Under the pieces are notes generated by a model, which had not been told where the DNA came from, ran no database searches, and was given only the letters and a program-made list of their open reading frames with translations. This document shows positions 8,289-18,499 of a DNA stretch of 42,205 bases, piece by piece; positions within the stretch are counted from its first letter, which is position 1; each line of letters begins with the position of its first letter. Made by a program: the position numbers and the translations under genes. Source of the stretch: Mesonia sp. K7 (GTDB lineage Bacteria; Bacteroidota; Bacteroidia; Flavobacteriales; Flavobacteriaceae); contig NZ_QKQV01000017.1 of assembly GCF_003233725.1 (NCBI RefSeq), positions 1 through 42,205 on the forward strand. The letters are read 5' to 3'.

Positions 8289-11200
8289 TTAATGTCTTTT
8301 TTCTTCAAGGTATTTATGTGTGAGTGTCTCAAGTTCTTCATATCGGATAGGCTTTGTTAAATAATCATCCATCCCCGCTTTAAGACAAGTCTCTCTTTCC
8401 TCTTTAAAAACTCTTGCTGTCAAAGCTACAATAACAGTATGTTCATTTTCTTTTTCTAACTCTCTAATAATTTTAGTTGCTTCAATACCGCTAAGTTCTG
8501 GCATTTGAATATCCATGAAAATAAGGTCTATTTTATGTTTTTTGTAGGCTTCTACAGCTTCTTTACCATTGTTTGCTATGATAAGTTTTGCTTCGGGTAC
8601 AATTTTGCTTAACAATTCTTGAGCTAATAGTTGATTCACCGGGTTATCTTCAGCAATTAAAATATTAGTACTACGGTGTTTTGCCTCTTTTACTGAAACA
8701 TTTTTACCTGAATCATTTTCAAAATCAACTTCTATAGGCTCTTGTGGATCGATGACCTTTAGCAACTGTATTAAAGTAATTGGTTTGGTATGATGATGGT
8801 CTATTTTTAATTCTTCTACGGCCTTTCCTATCAATTGATCATCAGATGCACTATGAAGTAACATAATGCCTGTTTCTTTAGGAGTTAGGTTTAGGTTATT
8901 CCTCACATAAGCGATAAATTCTAACCCATCCATATAGGGCATATGGTAATCTACAATAAGCAAATCAAATTCTTGATTGTTTTTGAGAATTTCCATAGCT
9001 TCTATGGCGTTCTCTGCTAATTGACAAGAGCAATTGGCAATTTCCAGCATTCGTTTTAAAATCTTTCGGTTATTAGTGTTATCGTCGATTACCAAAATAT
9101 TGGAGTACTTCTTTGGCGCATTTAGTACCATTGCTGAATTTTGATAGCTATCAAAAGAAACTTTAAAAGAGAAGGTACTTCCAACGTTTAAGGTACTTGT
9201 TACTTCCAGCTTACTATCCATCAAGGCCAATAATTTGTTACTAATGGTTAAGCCTAATCCTGTTCCTCCATACTTTCTAGTGGTAGAGGCATCTTCTTGA
9301 TCAAAAGCACCAAATATTTTTTTAAGTTTGGTAGGAGCTATACCCACTCCTGTATCTCTCACTTTAAAAATAAAAGTTTCTTTATTCTTATTGGTATTTT
9401 CTTCTTTTTCTATACTTAATTCAATTTCTCCGTTGTCCGTAAATTTTACGGCATTACTCAGTAAGTTAGTCAGAATTTGCCTTAAGCGAATCGGATCTCC
9501 ATCGATGTATCTGTTAATGGTAGGATCTACATTTAGTAATAACTCTAAACCTTTTTCTTCTGCTTGGTGCTTGATGATATCGATCGTTTCTTTACACAAC
9601 TCAAACATATCTACTTTCTCTTTGTGAAGTTCTAATTTTCCTGCTTCAATTTTAGAAAAATCAAGAATATCATTGATAACGTCTAAAAGTAAATTGGCAG
9701 AATTGTTGACCGTCTTGAGGTATTCTGCTTGGCTTTTAGATAATGGTGTTTTGATCAATAAGTCTGTAAATCCTATAATCCCATTGAGAGGTGTTCTGAT
9801 TTCATGGCTCATATTTGCTAAGAACTCCGATTTAGATTTACTCGCAACTTCTGCTTGCTTCTTTGCTTTTAAAAGCGAAGTCTCATAGTTTTTCAGTCGT
9901 GTTATATCCTGAAAGATACCGTAAAGACGAGTACTTTTTTGCCCTACTTGCTCCGTACGACCAATGCTCCTTACCCATTTTTTTCTATTTTTGGCAGTAA
10001 TAATTTGTGCTTCTATATCAAAAGATTCGCCAGTTTCCAATGCTTTCTGTACATATTGGCTAATCAAAGGCCTGTCTTTCTTAACATAAAAATTGATGCC
10101 TTCTTCAAGGTTAGGTTCATAATCATCTTCTACGTCATGAATTTTTTTTGTAATTGGGCTCCAGTAAATCGACTGTTTTTCAATATCTAACTCCCAACTT
10201 CCAATCAGTGCAATCTCATTGGTCTGCTCGAGCATAGCTTGTAATCTTAAACGCTCCATCACACTTTCTTTAAACTGAGTGATATTAGCAGTATACATTA
10301 ATAAGCCCCCTATTTCGTTTTCATTTTTATACCAAGGCTTTACCTCCCATGTAATCCATTGTATAGAACCATCTTCGCGTTCGAACATGGCTTCATCACA
10401 AGAGTTAACGGCTCCTTGTAAGCATTCTTGATGAATTTTTTTCCAATCGTCGCCAATCTCAGGAAATACTTCATAATGCGATTTCCCAATTACATTTTTG
10501 GTAATGTGGTAATCTTCGAGCCACTTTTTAGAAGCGGCCATATAGACCATATTGGTATCAAACATAGCAATTGCAGAAGGAGCTTCGTCTATAAAAAGTT
10601 TGTTCTGATTGATGCTTTGCTGTAGTGTATTTTCAAATTCTTTTTGTGCGGTAATGTTCCAATTGGTGCCCAATACCCTTATGGCTTCTCCTGCTTCATT
10701 TTCTTGAACGAGCCCTTTTGCTCTTATATAATTTAAAGACCCATCGGGTAATATGATTCTAAAGTCTGTATCGTATTTTGTTTTATTTTTGATTACTTCT
10801 TTGAGTAAATCTTCTATACGCCCTACATCATCTTTATGAATTCGGCTTCGCCATGTTTGGTATAACTGCTCTTGGGGTTCTTCTTTTGAAATTTCATAGA
10901 GGTTATACATGGTATCGTCCCAAGTAAGTTTATTCTGTACGAAATCAAAATCCCATATTCCTACAATAGAAGCATCCAATGCAGCTTGTAGTTTATGTTT
11001 GGCAGCTTCAAAATTTGTTTCAGCATGTACTCTTCTAGAAATATCTCTAAAAGCAATTAGAATAACCAGCCCCTTATGGTTTTGAATAGAATTTAGAGTT
11101 ACTTCAATTGGAAATTCATCCCCATTTTTTCTTAAGCCTGTAATCTCTATACGTGAGGGAGACTGGACGTCTAGTTTGCTGTCTTTATGATTAGTAAGCT

Positions 11201-12260
11201 CAATATATTTTTTGAGGTGTTGCTGATGAATCGATAAGCTTTTCTGGTGAATGAGTTCATCTATATGTCGACCTTTAAGCTCTTGGGGGGTATAACCAAA
11301 AACTTTTTGGATTAACGAGTTAGAAAGCTCAATCTCTCTTTTTTCATTTAAAATGACTATAGGGTCAGGTGTTGCATTGAGGTAGGTACTGGTAACGGCT
11401 AATTGCTCTTGTACTAGCCACCGTTCGTGCTCTATCTTATTGATTGATTTTACTGTGATTGCCAAAGAAATTATAAAACACGTAATGATTAAAGCGCCTA
11501 AAAGGGCTAGTGCAAAATCTCCAGCGAAAATACCCTTTCGATAAGCTGACGTAATCAAATACAATAAAACAATTGTAAAAACTGAAAGCTGAAAGAATAA
11601 CCTTCTCATGATGATGTTCCCTATTTTATTTCCTATAAATAGATTGGTCACATAACATGAGGTGCTCTTAAGACAGATGGTGATACTAGCCACTAAAAAT
11701 GCTAATGCTGTGTGAATCGCCATCGAAGAAATAAACGTAATTTTATAAAAAGCAGGTATTTTTAAAAGAAAGCCAAGAATAGAAATGAAGGATGCAATAA
11801 ACACCACATTGGCAAAAAAAGCAGCCATAAGGTTGACTATTTTATTTCTATTACTGATGAACATAGATGAAATGCTTAGTAACCAAAAAGAAACCGCAGT
11901 TGCTCCAGCCATTCTCCCAGGATTAGGCTTACCTGCCTTTTGCCCTTCAATATCCTCTATGATTAGTTCATCTATTCCTGCATTATATTCAAAAATCTCT
12001 TGTGAAATGGTTACCCCAGAAATCAAAAATAAAAGAAGGGTTAAGAAAAAGGTAAGCGTTTGTGCTTTGTTTGCATTCTTTAAATAGAGAATCCCCCCTA
12101 ACAAAAGAAAGCAAATTGCTGTATTAAACTTCATGGTGGGAAGCCCAGGAACAATTTGTGTAAATAGTTTTAACTTTAGAATCCACCCTAATAGTGCAAT
12201 AGCAGCAATGACCATAATGACTATGGTCATCTTTTGTATTCCTTTTTTTAAATGAAGCAT
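8289..12260 (-). CDS. Hybrid sensor histidine kinase: membrane domain, 4 PAS, HisKA, HATPase, 2 receivers
   Basis: A 1323-residue hybrid kinase. Residues 1-275 hold about eight hydrophobic segments forming an integral membrane sensor. Four PAS regions follow at about 290-410, 420-540, 550-665 and 680-790. HisKA has the phosphorylated H819 in [12 protein letters not shown]. HATPase_c (about 920-1040) shows the N box with NLLSNAVKF, the G1 box with VRDTGVGI and the G2 box with GGTGLGL. Two receivers follow with D1104 (IVDYHMP) and D1250 (FMDIQMP). It is the second gene of the operon, 25 bases after the LytTR regulator, and with the Hpt gene it forms a four-step relay. The ligand is unknown. Confidence 0.95.
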   Translation of the reverse strand: MLHLKKGIQKMTIVIMVIAAIALLGWILKLKLFTQIVPGLPTMKFNTAICFLLLGGILYLKNANKAQTLTFFLTLLLFLISGVTISQEIFEYNAGIDELIIEDIEGQKAGKPNPGRMAGATAVSFWLLSISSMFISNRNKIVNLMAAFFANVVFIASFISILGFLLKIPAFYKITFISSMAIHTALAFLVASITICLKSTSCYVTNLFIGNKIGNIIMRRLFFQLSVFTIVLLYLITSAYRKGIFAGDFALALLGALIITCFIISLAITVKSINKIEHERWLVQEQLAVTSTYLNATPDPIVILNEKREIELSNSLIQKVFGYTPQELKGRHIDELIHQKSLSIHQQHLKKYIELTNHKDSKLDVQSPSRIEITGLRKNGDEFPIEVTLNSIQNHKGLVILIAFRDISRRVHAETNFEAAKHKLQAALDASIVGIWDFDFVQNKLTWDDTMYNLYEISKEEPQEQLYQTWRSRIHKDDVGRIEDLLKEVIKNKTKYDTDFRIILPDGSLNYIRAKGLVQENEAGEAIRVLGTNWNITAQKEFENTLQQSINQNKLFIDEAPSAIAMFDTNMVYMAASKKWLEDYHITKNVIGKSHYEVFPEIGDDWKKIHQECLQGAVNSCDEAMFEREDGSIQWITWEVKPWYKNENEIGGLLMYTANITQFKESVMERLRLQAMLEQTNEIALIGSWELDIEKQSIYWSPITKKIHDVEDDYEPNLEEGINFYVKKDRPLISQYVQKALETGESFDIEAQIITAKNRKKWVRSIGRTEQVGQKSTRLYGIFQDITRLKNYETSLLKAKKQAEVASKSKSEFLANMSHEIRTPLNGIIGFTDLLIKTPLSKSQAEYLKTVNNSANLLLDVINDILDFSKIEAGKLELHKEKVDMFELCKETIDIIKHQAEEKGLELLLNVDPTINRYIDGDPIRLRQILTNLLSNAVKFTDNGEIELSIEKEENTNKNKETFIFKVRDTGVGIAPTKLKKIFGAFDQEDASTTRKYGGTGLGLTISNKLLALMDSKLEVTSTLNVGSTFSFKVSFDSYQNSAMVLNAPKKYSNILVIDDNTNNRKILKRMLEIANCSCQLAENAIEAMEILKNNQEFDLLIVDYHMPYMDGLEFIAYVRNNLNLTPKETGIMLLHSASDDQLIGKAVEELKIDHHHTKPITLIQLLKVIDPQEPIEVDFENDSGKNVSVKEAKHRSTNILIAEDNPVNQLLAQELLSKIVPEAKLIIANNGKEAVEAYKKHKIDLIFMDIQMPELSGIEATKIIRELEKENEHTVIVALTARVFKEERETCLKAGMDDYLTKPIRYEELETLTHKYLEEKRH

Positions 12261-12285
12261 GAGTATAAAATTTTTATGGTGTTGG

Positions 12286-12984
12286 CTATAAAAGGTTGAG
12301 TCTTTTCATCAATTCTGAGCGATGTGATCTACTAACGGGAACCACATCTTTCTCAATTAAAACACTATTATCTTCGATATCCACAATTTTTCTAATGTTA
12401 ATAATAAACGATCGGTGTACTTTTAAAAAAACTTCACTTGGCAGTTTCTCTTCTATTTTTTTTAAAGTAGAATGAACTGTATAATTATTTTTGGACGTTT
12501 TAATGAATATATAATCTCCTTTTGCTTCAATAAGAAAAATATCCGCTATTTCTATCTTAACAAGTCTTCTTTCTATACTTACATATAAGTATGAAGTAAC
12601 TCCTTGAGGTTTTGCTTTATCGAAAGCACCAAATTTGAAGTTTGATGCTTTATCAATAGCTTTTTCAAACCTTTCTTTGGCCACGGGTTTTACTAAATAA
12701 TCGATGATGCATTGGTGCTCGAAAGCTTCTATTGCACGATTTTTATCTGAAGTAGTTAAGATTACTTTCGGTAAATTCTTTAAGGATTTAATCAGATCAA
12801 AGCCTGTAAATTCAGGCATATGAATATCCAGAAAAATGAGTTCTATTGCATTTTCATTTAAATACTTAATCGCTTGAAGAGGATGATCAAATTGATTTTT
12901 GAGGTTGATCATTGAATTATTTTGAATTAATTCTTCTAGAATTTTTCTTGAGGCTTCATCATCGTCAATTATAATAGAATTCAT
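12286..12984 (-). CDS. LytTR-family response regulator
   Basis: A 232-residue transcription regulator. An N-terminal receiver has acidic residues D7-D9, the phospho-acceptor D53 in [10 protein letters not shown], and LVKP near residue 97. The C-terminal LytTR DNA-binding domain runs from about 130 to 230, with the typical [23 protein letters not shown] and VPVSRSHR blocks. It is the first gene of the six-gene operon, so it may regulate its own operon. It was placed next to mnmE before the mobile element inserted, judging from the att repeats. Confidence 0.95.
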   Translation of the reverse strand: MNSIIIDDDEASRKILEELIQNNSMINLKNQFDHPLQAIKYLNENAIELIFLDIHMPEFTGFDLIKSLKNLPKVILTTSDKNRAIEAFEHQCIIDYLVKPVAKERFEKAIDKASNFKFGAFDKAKPQGVTSYLYVSIERRLVKIEIADIFLIEAKGDYIFIKTSKNNYTVHSTLKKIEEKLPSEVFLKVHRSFIINIRKIVDIEDNSVLIEKDVVPVSRSHRSELMKRLNLL

Positions 12985-13407
12985 ATGGTGTCTTTTTCAA
13001 TCTAAAATTACTAATTTTTATTGATTCACTTGATAAGACATCAACATTTTAAAATTTTCTCTAGCACTAAACGCTGAGCAATTGCTGTGTAATTACTTAA
13101 CACTGAATCGACTTAAATAAGTGTAAAGAATGAAAAAAAAATTTTAGTATGGTAATTGTAGGATATTATCAGGTACAACTTACTTCCCGATACAGAAATT
13201 ATTATATCGCATTTTCTACGTGCTTATTCATAAGTAGTAACATATTTAGTAAAAATCACGTGTTTTATGTATTGATTTCTAATTTTTATTTTTACACCAT
13301 TTTTACGGTAAAATTCTTAATTCTATAAACTTTCTAAACTTATTTCATTTCTGCTATTTCAATTAAAATATGGAATGTTTGTTTTAAGTGTTTTTTAAAG
13401 TTAGTTT
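12985..13407. other. Gene-free stretch containing the left end of the mobile element
   Basis: Positions 12985-13180 are the upstream region of the LytTR operon; no perfect TAnnTTTG box is visible there. Positions 13181-13201 are the left att repeat. Positions 13202-13407 are very AT-rich and hold no convincing gene, only the small inverted repeat TTTTACGGTAAAA. No strong terminator follows the defence operon. Confidence 0.5.
13181..13201 (-). repeat. Left attachment repeat (copy of the mnmE 3' end)
   Basis: This 21-base segment matches 23165-23185 at 20 of 21 positions; the shared core begins TACTTCCCGATACA. Read on the minus strand it ends the codons for NFCIGK and a TAA stop, the same protein tail as the intact mnmE. 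The codons differ synonymously (TTC for TTT, TAA for TAG). This is what is expected of an element that carries its own copy of the gene end. Confidence 0.85.
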
Positions 13408-15750
13408 CTATATAAAACCTTTCATTCTAAAGCTTTTACTATATAAGTTGAACTTACCATATTTATATCTGATAAATTTGGAATACCTATCTTCATGGGT
13501 AGATATAATTATTTGCTGTTCAGAAAAATTATATTTTAGTAACTCAACAAGTGAATGTGAATTAATTTCATCTAAAGTTTGCAATGGATCATCAATTAGT
13601 ATAGTCCCAAGTTTGGAATGATTAAATACTTTATTCAATACTAACATTAAAGATATAACAGTAGCAGTTAACTGGCCTGAACTTAATGTATAAGTAACTT
13701 CTTGATCTCTGTAGGTTGGTCTTATGTATATTTGGGAAGCTCCTCTTTTCATTTCAAAGTCGATTACTAAACCAGACCCTAAACTGTGATTTTGAAGTAT
13801 TTTCCCTGTATAGATATAAAAAGGAATACTAATTTTTTCGATTATACTTTTAGTATAATTTTTAATTTTTTCGTCTAAAGTATTTCTAATTTTTAAGTAC
13901 TCCGAATATAAATTATCTAATTTTTGTTTTCTCCCCTCCAAATTATTAATATCCACGCTTATAGCATTGAAATATTGATACTTAATATAATCTCGTTTTT
14001 GTTTAATTTCGTCAAACGATAATTTGTTTAACTTCTCTAAATCATTATCGAAATAAAGATTAAAGTTTGTTATAATTTCATCAAAGTTTAAATTGGTTTC
14101 AATTACAGGTTTTTCTTTATCGATTAACTCTATAATATTTTCTTTTATTAAATCCTTATTTTCAATGTTTCTATGATTAATTTCTGAAATTATCTGATTT
14201 TTTACATTCTCATTAAATAACGATAAAAAAGATTCAAAACGACTTTTATAATTGGGTAAAACTTCTTTTAAACGTGAGAAAAATTCTGAATCTACTAATT
14301 TCGATGATTCAGTCTGTATGGATTCATTTTCTTCAACAATAAATGATTTAAAAGTTTCTAAATACCTTTTGTTTAAATCTTCTTTTGCTTTTTCAAACTT
14401 GATATTATCTTCATTATACTGCTTGAATATCTTTATTTCTGTTTCTTCTATTTGTTTTATAAGGTTCTGATTGTCCTGCCAATCAAAACCACAAACAGGG
14501 CACTCTCCCTCTTTTAAATCAATAAAATCTTTATGACCTGTATTCAGACTAATCAAAGATTCTCTTTTATCTTTTAAGTCAGATAATACTTGATTTTGGA
14601 GTGATAAAGACTTTCTAAATGTTAAAAGTATTTTTAGGTTAACCTCAAATGTCTCTATCTCTTTTTTAATTTTGTCTTTTTCTGATAAAAACTGAATGTT
14701 ATCTTCATTAATGAGTTCAGAATAATCATTGTCAGTAAATAGTTTTATAAATTTATTATTGGTTTCAGTAACCTTCCTAAAGTTTGTTTTCCTATTATAT
14801 TCAGCTTCTAAAAAATCAAAATTTTGAATACTCCAATAATAGTTGATGAACAAATCTATAAAATTAGAATCATTATTAAATTTATTCATTTTATCCAACT
14901 GAATAACATTTTCAATGGATTGTCTATTACTAAAAAGGACTTCAATTTTATTTATTTCATTTAGATGCGAATTATGAATATCAATATTTGTATTTCCAAT
15001 GACTTCATTATCCCATACAAGTTCATTTTGACTATTCTCAATTAGTTTTTTATATACTATTTCATTGAACTCACTTTGCAATAAGTCTGAATTGTTTTGT
15101 TTTAATTCATTGATTGAATTTTGAATTTGTCCTGTTTGTGAGTATATTTTGGTTAAAAAACTATCAACTTTTTCTAAAGATAATCTTTCTTCGTCGCCAC
15201 CTAAAAGTGATACCAATGATTTGTATCTTTCTTTTGGGTCTTCTTTTAAAAAATAGGTGTTTTCGTCCTGCTCAACGTAATTTAGTACATTAAATAAATT
15301 GTGGACATTTGGATAATCTAATATTTCTTCCAAATTACTCTCTGAACTAACTTCTTCATCATTAATAAACAATTTAGAATTAGGATATATTTGACTTATG
15401 TTATTCTTTTGAGATTTCCCAATTATTGCAGGAGGAAATGTTCTTTTTATTTTTATTCGCTGATTATCTGCTGAAACAAAACTTGCCGAAATCTCTATTT
15501 CTTCTTCTCCAACCTTATGTATTGGACTATTTTCATAAGTATATCTTTTATCTAAATTGACGCCATATATCTTTCTTGGAATTTTAGTTAAAAGTATTTC
15601 AAGGGCTTCAAATGATGTTGTCTTTCCATATCCATTTGGTCCATCAAACACAACTAAATTGTCTCCGCCAAAGTCAAAGTTAATGTCAGTAAAACACTTA
15701 AAATTTTTAATATTTAGTTCGGATATTTTATATTTCACCGTTGGTGTCAT
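13408..15750 (-). CDS. Lamassu LmuB-like / ABC-3C ATPase, SMC/Rad50-type with zinc hook
   Basis: A 780-residue ABC ATPase of the SMC/Rad50/RecN kind. Walker A is GPNGYGKT (37-44). Two long Glu/Lys/Asn-rich helical arms flank a zinc-hook CPVC at 417-420, almost exactly mid-protein as in Rad50. The signature motif is LSSGQ (689-693), Walker B is ILIDDP with D720 and D721, a D-loop QTLDE follows, and the H-loop is H752 in STHEDR. IDDP instead of a DE pair is usual in this defence branch. It is the third gene of a coupled operon, overlapping the middle gene by 23 bases. The likely role is to sense foreign DNA ends or structures and release the nuclease subunit. Generic Rad50-like repair is less likely, given the partners. 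Confidence 0.85.
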   Translation of the reverse strand: MTPTVKYKISELNIKNFKCFTDINFDFGGDNLVVFDGPNGYGKTTSFEALEILLTKIPRKIYGVNLDKRYTYENSPIHKVGEEEIEISASFVSADNQRIKIKRTFPPAIIGKSQKNNISQIYPNSKLFINDEEVSSESNLEEILDYPNVHNLFNVLNYVEQDENTYFLKEDPKERYKSLVSLLGGDEERLSLEKVDSFLTKIYSQTGQIQNSINELKQNNSDLLQSEFNEIVYKKLIENSQNELVWDNEVIGNTNIDIHNSHLNEINKIEVLFSNRQSIENVIQLDKMNKFNNDSNFIDLFINYYWSIQNFDFLEAEYNRKTNFRKVTETNNKFIKLFTDNDYSELINEDNIQFLSEKDKIKKEIETFEVNLKILLTFRKSLSLQNQVLSDLKDKRESLISLNTGHKDFIDLKEGECPVCGFDWQDNQNLIKQIEETEIKIFKQYNEDNIKFEKAKEDLNKRYLETFKSFIVEENESIQTESSKLVDSEFFSRLKEVLPNYKSRFESFLSLFNENVKNQIISEINHRNIENKDLIKENIIELIDKEKPVIETNLNFDEIITNFNLYFDNDLEKLNKLSFDEIKQKRDYIKYQYFNAISVDINNLEGRKQKLDNLYSEYLKIRNTLDEKIKNYTKSIIEKISIPFYIYTGKILQNHSLGSGLVIDFEMKRGASQIYIRPTYRDQEVTYTLSSGQLTATVISLMLVLNKVFNHSKLGTILIDDPLQTLDEINSHSLVELLKYNFSEQQIIISTHEDRYSKFIRYKYGKFNLYSKSFRMKGFI

Positions 15751-16441
15751 TGGTTAAGTTTTGTTGATTGATATATTCTTCAATATTTTGAAAACTATTA
15801 AAATCGTTATCTTTTATTGCATCTAACAAGTATTTTTCTCTAATGGACAATGACTCTTCAACAGCTAATGATAAATTTTCTAATGACTGATTGTCCTCTG
15901 TCGATTGATAATTTAAAAACGGAGTCTTTATGAAAATCCCCATTAAGACCCTATACCAACTCTCATCAGGTTTATCGAGCAAATCACTATTTTCAATTGA
16001 TATCTTGTTTAACTGACTAACTATTTCATCGGTTCTGTTTATTTTTTGTAATAAAACCTCAACATCGTTTTTAAAGTAAGGCAACACATATTTTTTTGCA
16101 TTTAAACTATTTTCTTCAACCTTATTTAGTTCTTTTCGTAATTCATCATTTTCATTTTCTAATTCCAATAAAAGTACAAGTGATAAATTGTGGTCAAGAT
16201 TTCTTTGTTTAAATTCAGACAGATTATCATCTTTTTTTAATTCAACAATAATTGTGTTTATTGTGTATTCTAAATCGACAATTTCATTATTATTAAGTTC
16301 TACAATTTCATTTTGGTTATAATACAGAAATATGAAAAAGTCATCTTTTTCTTCATAATAAGTAAAGTCAACTTTTGAATCTAATGAGATTAACTTTAAA
16401 TTATTTTCTTCAATTATTTTATTAATTATTGTCTTCATCAT
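15728..16441 (-). CDS. Small middle subunit of the Lamassu-like system (LmuC-like)
   Basis: A 237-residue acidic protein, between the nuclease candidate and the ATPase. It overlaps the first by 20 bases and the second by 23, so translation is probably coupled. A predicted coiled coil covers about residues 85-120 (ELENENDELRKELNKVEEN). The rest is mainly helical, with no enzyme motif. The start could be either of two adjacent ATG codons (16441 or 16438). Identification rests on position, size and partners, since middle subunits of Lamassu and ABC-three-component systems diverge fast. It would bridge the ATPase and the effector. Confidence 0.65.
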   Translation of the reverse strand: MMKTIINKIIEENNLKLISLDSKVDFTYYEEKDDFFIFLYYNQNEIVELNNNEIVDLEYTINTIIVELKKDDNLSEFKQRNLDHNLSLVLLLELENENDELRKELNKVEENSLNAKKYVLPYFKNDVEVLLQKINRTDEIVSQLNKISIENSDLLDKPDESWYRVLMGIFIKTPFLNYQSTEDNQSLENLSLAVEESLSIREKYLLDAIKDNDFNSFQNIEEYINQQNLTNDTNGEI

Positions 16442-17708
16442 TTAGTTCGTTTATGGACGTATCAATCGTTTTAAAACCAAAATAGTTAAAATCCTCAGCT
16501 TCATTTCCTCCATCTGTAATTTCCAATAACCTTGACTTTACTTCTTCTTTTTCTTTAGATAGACCTTTAGTAATGAAATAATCAATATCTTTAGTATTAG
16601 GGTTATTATAAATCATTTCACAATGTTTTTGGAACGCTTTTTTACCTGCTGTATCATTATCAAACTCATTGTTATGAATTAATAACTGATAACGATTTAG
16701 GTTTTCTCCATTGGTTTTTACATATTGTAACCTTTTATATATAGGATTAACTTTAATCCTTTTTATTCCCTTTAAAATAACGCTTTTTACTGTTTCATTA
16801 TCAATAAAACTACCATAAGTATTTCTTAAATTGTTGTTCTCTAATTTCTTATGTGGAGATAAATACGATTTGAGAAGATTAACCATATCAACATTACTCA
16901 AATTTTCAAATTCACATAGACTTTTTTGTATTTTATTATAAATCTCTAATTCTTCGGCATTGGTTAAATCATAATCATCAACTCCGTCTGAAATAGAGTT
17001 TAAGAAAATTTTGGTGATTTCAAACCAACATATTTCTTCTGTAAAAGAAATCGTAGAATCATTAATCCATTTTTTTATTGTATTTAGCTTTATTGATTCT
17101 TTTACTTTAGTTGAATGCCTTTTTTTAACTATATCACAAATCTTTTTACTACAATAACTTACTTTATCTTCTAAATCAGAGTCTATTAAGTTTGGGTTAT
17201 TTAAATATGCTCTAATTGAATCTTTTAGTTTTTGATTAATATTTTCTAAAGTATAAACTCCATCTATTGTATTAAAATAATTTGTATTTATCTGAAATCT
17301 TTTATTAAAAGTTGATAAATTTTTAGGGTAGTCGGTTATATTTTTATGTGTAATTAAACTGCATTTTATGGGCTTCTTTCTAACTCTAAGAGAGTAAGTA
17401 ATGATCTTTTTTCTATTATCAGTAAGATTAATTTTAGCACACTTTGAGTAATAATATTTATTAATCAATTCTTCTATAACAGGTCTATATTTACTTATTT
17501 TGGCGGAATCGTTACTCAAATAGGCTTTTACCTGAAAGACTTCAAAACAATCTGTTTTTAACGAAAAATCTTCGTCTTCCTCCAATTTCAAACAATAATT
17601 ATCAGGAATATCATCGCCTAAAGACACAATGGTTTCAATAGCCTTACACAAAGCTACTTCTCCTTGAAATATGTAACCAGACCAACTTGGTGTAGCATCT
17701 GTACTCAT
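16422..17708 (-). CDS. Cap4-like nuclease effector candidate of the Lamassu-like system (LmuA-like)
   Basis: A 428-residue protein, first of the operon. The N-terminus has the block WSGYIFQGEVAL (9-20), typical of Cap4/DUF4297 and ABC-3C effectors. An acidic patch (EEDED, 43-47) is followed by VFQVK (57-61). Together E43/E44, D47, Q59 and K61 resemble a PD-(D/E)xK nuclease active site, with Gln in place of the second acid as in many such enzymes. The remaining 350 residues are Asn/Lys/Ile-rich with no recognised domain and probably mediate assembly. By analogy with Lamassu and Vibrio DdmABC it would cut DNA when the ATPase detects an invader. A -7 box lies 18-25 bases upstream. Alternative: a related ABC-3C effector outside Lamassu proper. 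Confidence 0.75.
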   Translation of the reverse strand: MSTDATPSWSGYIFQGEVALCKAIETIVSLGDDIPDNYCLKLEEDEDFSLKTDCFEVFQVKAYLSNDSAKISKYRPVIEELINKYYYSKCAKINLTDNRKKIITYSLRVRKKPIKCSLITHKNITDYPKNLSTFNKRFQINTNYFNTIDGVYTLENINQKLKDSIRAYLNNPNLIDSDLEDKVSYCSKKICDIVKKRHSTKVKESIKLNTIKKWINDSTISFTEEICWFEITKIFLNSISDGVDDYDLTNAEELEIYNKIQKSLCEFENLSNVDMVNLLKSYLSPHKKLENNNLRNTYGSFIDNETVKSVILKGIKRIKVNPIYKRLQYVKTNGENLNRYQLLIHNNEFDNDTAGKKAFQKHCEMIYNNPNTKDIDYFITKGLSKEKEEVKSRLLEITDGGNEAEDFNYFGFKTIDTSINELNDEDNN

Positions 17709-17725
17709 TTATTAAAAGATTTATA

Positions 17726-17733
17726 CAAAAGTA
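17726..17733 (-). promoter_or_regulatory. -7 box of the Lamassu-like operon
   Basis: TACTTTTG on the minus strand, a full TAnnTTTG match, ending 17 bases before the ATG. It sits directly after a terminator, so the operon appears to be transcribed on its own. No clear -33 TTG is present. Confidence 0.6.
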
Positions 17734-17734
17734 A

Positions 17735-17764
17735 CATAAAAAAATCCTCATATAAAATGAGGAT
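17735..17764 (-). terminator. Terminator separating the lipoprotein gene from the defence operon
   Basis: An 8-bp stem ATCCTCAT / ATGAGGAT with a 5-base loop, followed on the minus strand by seven T. It lies 157 bases after the lipoprotein stop codon and immediately before the promoter of the defence operon. Confidence 0.75.
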
Positions 17765-17920
17765 ACTATATGTTGTTAGAAGTTAAAAATTAATCAAAAA
17801 ACTAATTCAATTAAGTGATTTCTTTTGTAATAAACACTTTATTTTATAGAGTTTTTATCTCTTTTATTGTAATTGATTCAGTTTTATATTTACACTCTCT
17901 TAAATCAAAATTCTAAGATA

Positions 17921-18475
17921 TTAATTTTTAGAGTTTTTTGGATTGAACAATTTATCCCACTGTTCTGTAACATTTATTTCTAATTTATAAGATTTCTGTT
18001 TATTATCATTCATTAAATCTTCTGTATCAAAAGTATAAACTGCTATAACTTTATCAATAGGATATTCATTCATTGTTTCTGGGATAAAATCAGAGGTTAA
18101 TTCTTTTAAACCCATTAAACTATTTTCTTCTGGTATTTCTCTTTTTTCTTGAGGTTTCCAGCCTTTTAAATTACTACCAAAGCTTGCACCGAATATTCTG
18201 ACACTCAGGTAATCATCTTCAACAATTCTTTTACCATTTGTCATCAAAAATTCAATGTCTATAGAAACATGGACTTTCTCAAAAAATACTTCTGAATCAT
18301 TTATAGAAATTCCTTTAAAATAATACTTGAGATGTTTATCCGAAGTATATTCAAAATGACTTTTTATTGTGTCTGTAATTTTAAAAGGGATAGACTCCTT
18401 TTTATCGTTTTTATTAGAGTTTTCACAACTCAATAGACAAATAGCTACGCAAAAGATTAAAAGTTTAATTTTCAT
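17921..18475 (-). CDS. Hypothetical lipoprotein carried by the element
   Basis: A 184-residue protein with a clear lipoprotein signal (MKIKLLIFCVAICLLSC), Cys17 as the lipid site, and an Asn/Lys/Asp-rich linker. The mature part mixes predicted strands (HLKYYFKGISINDSEVFFEKVHV) with charged loops; I do not recognise it. It lies between the structured RNA candidate upstream and the defence operon downstream, separated from the latter by a terminator, so it is probably independent cargo. A role in surface defence or in entry exclusion is only speculation. Confidence 0.7.
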   Translation of the reverse strand: MKIKLLIFCVAICLLSCENSNKNDKKESIPFKITDTIKSHFEYTSDKHLKYYFKGISINDSEVFFEKVHVSIDIEFLMTNGKRIVEDDYLSVRIFGASFGSNLKGWKPQEKREIPEENSLMGLKELTSDFIPETMNEYPIDKVIAVYTFDTEDLMNDNKQKSYKLEINVTEQWDKLFNPKNSKN

Positions 18476-18499
18476 ATTTAAAATTTTTTAATAAAAAAA

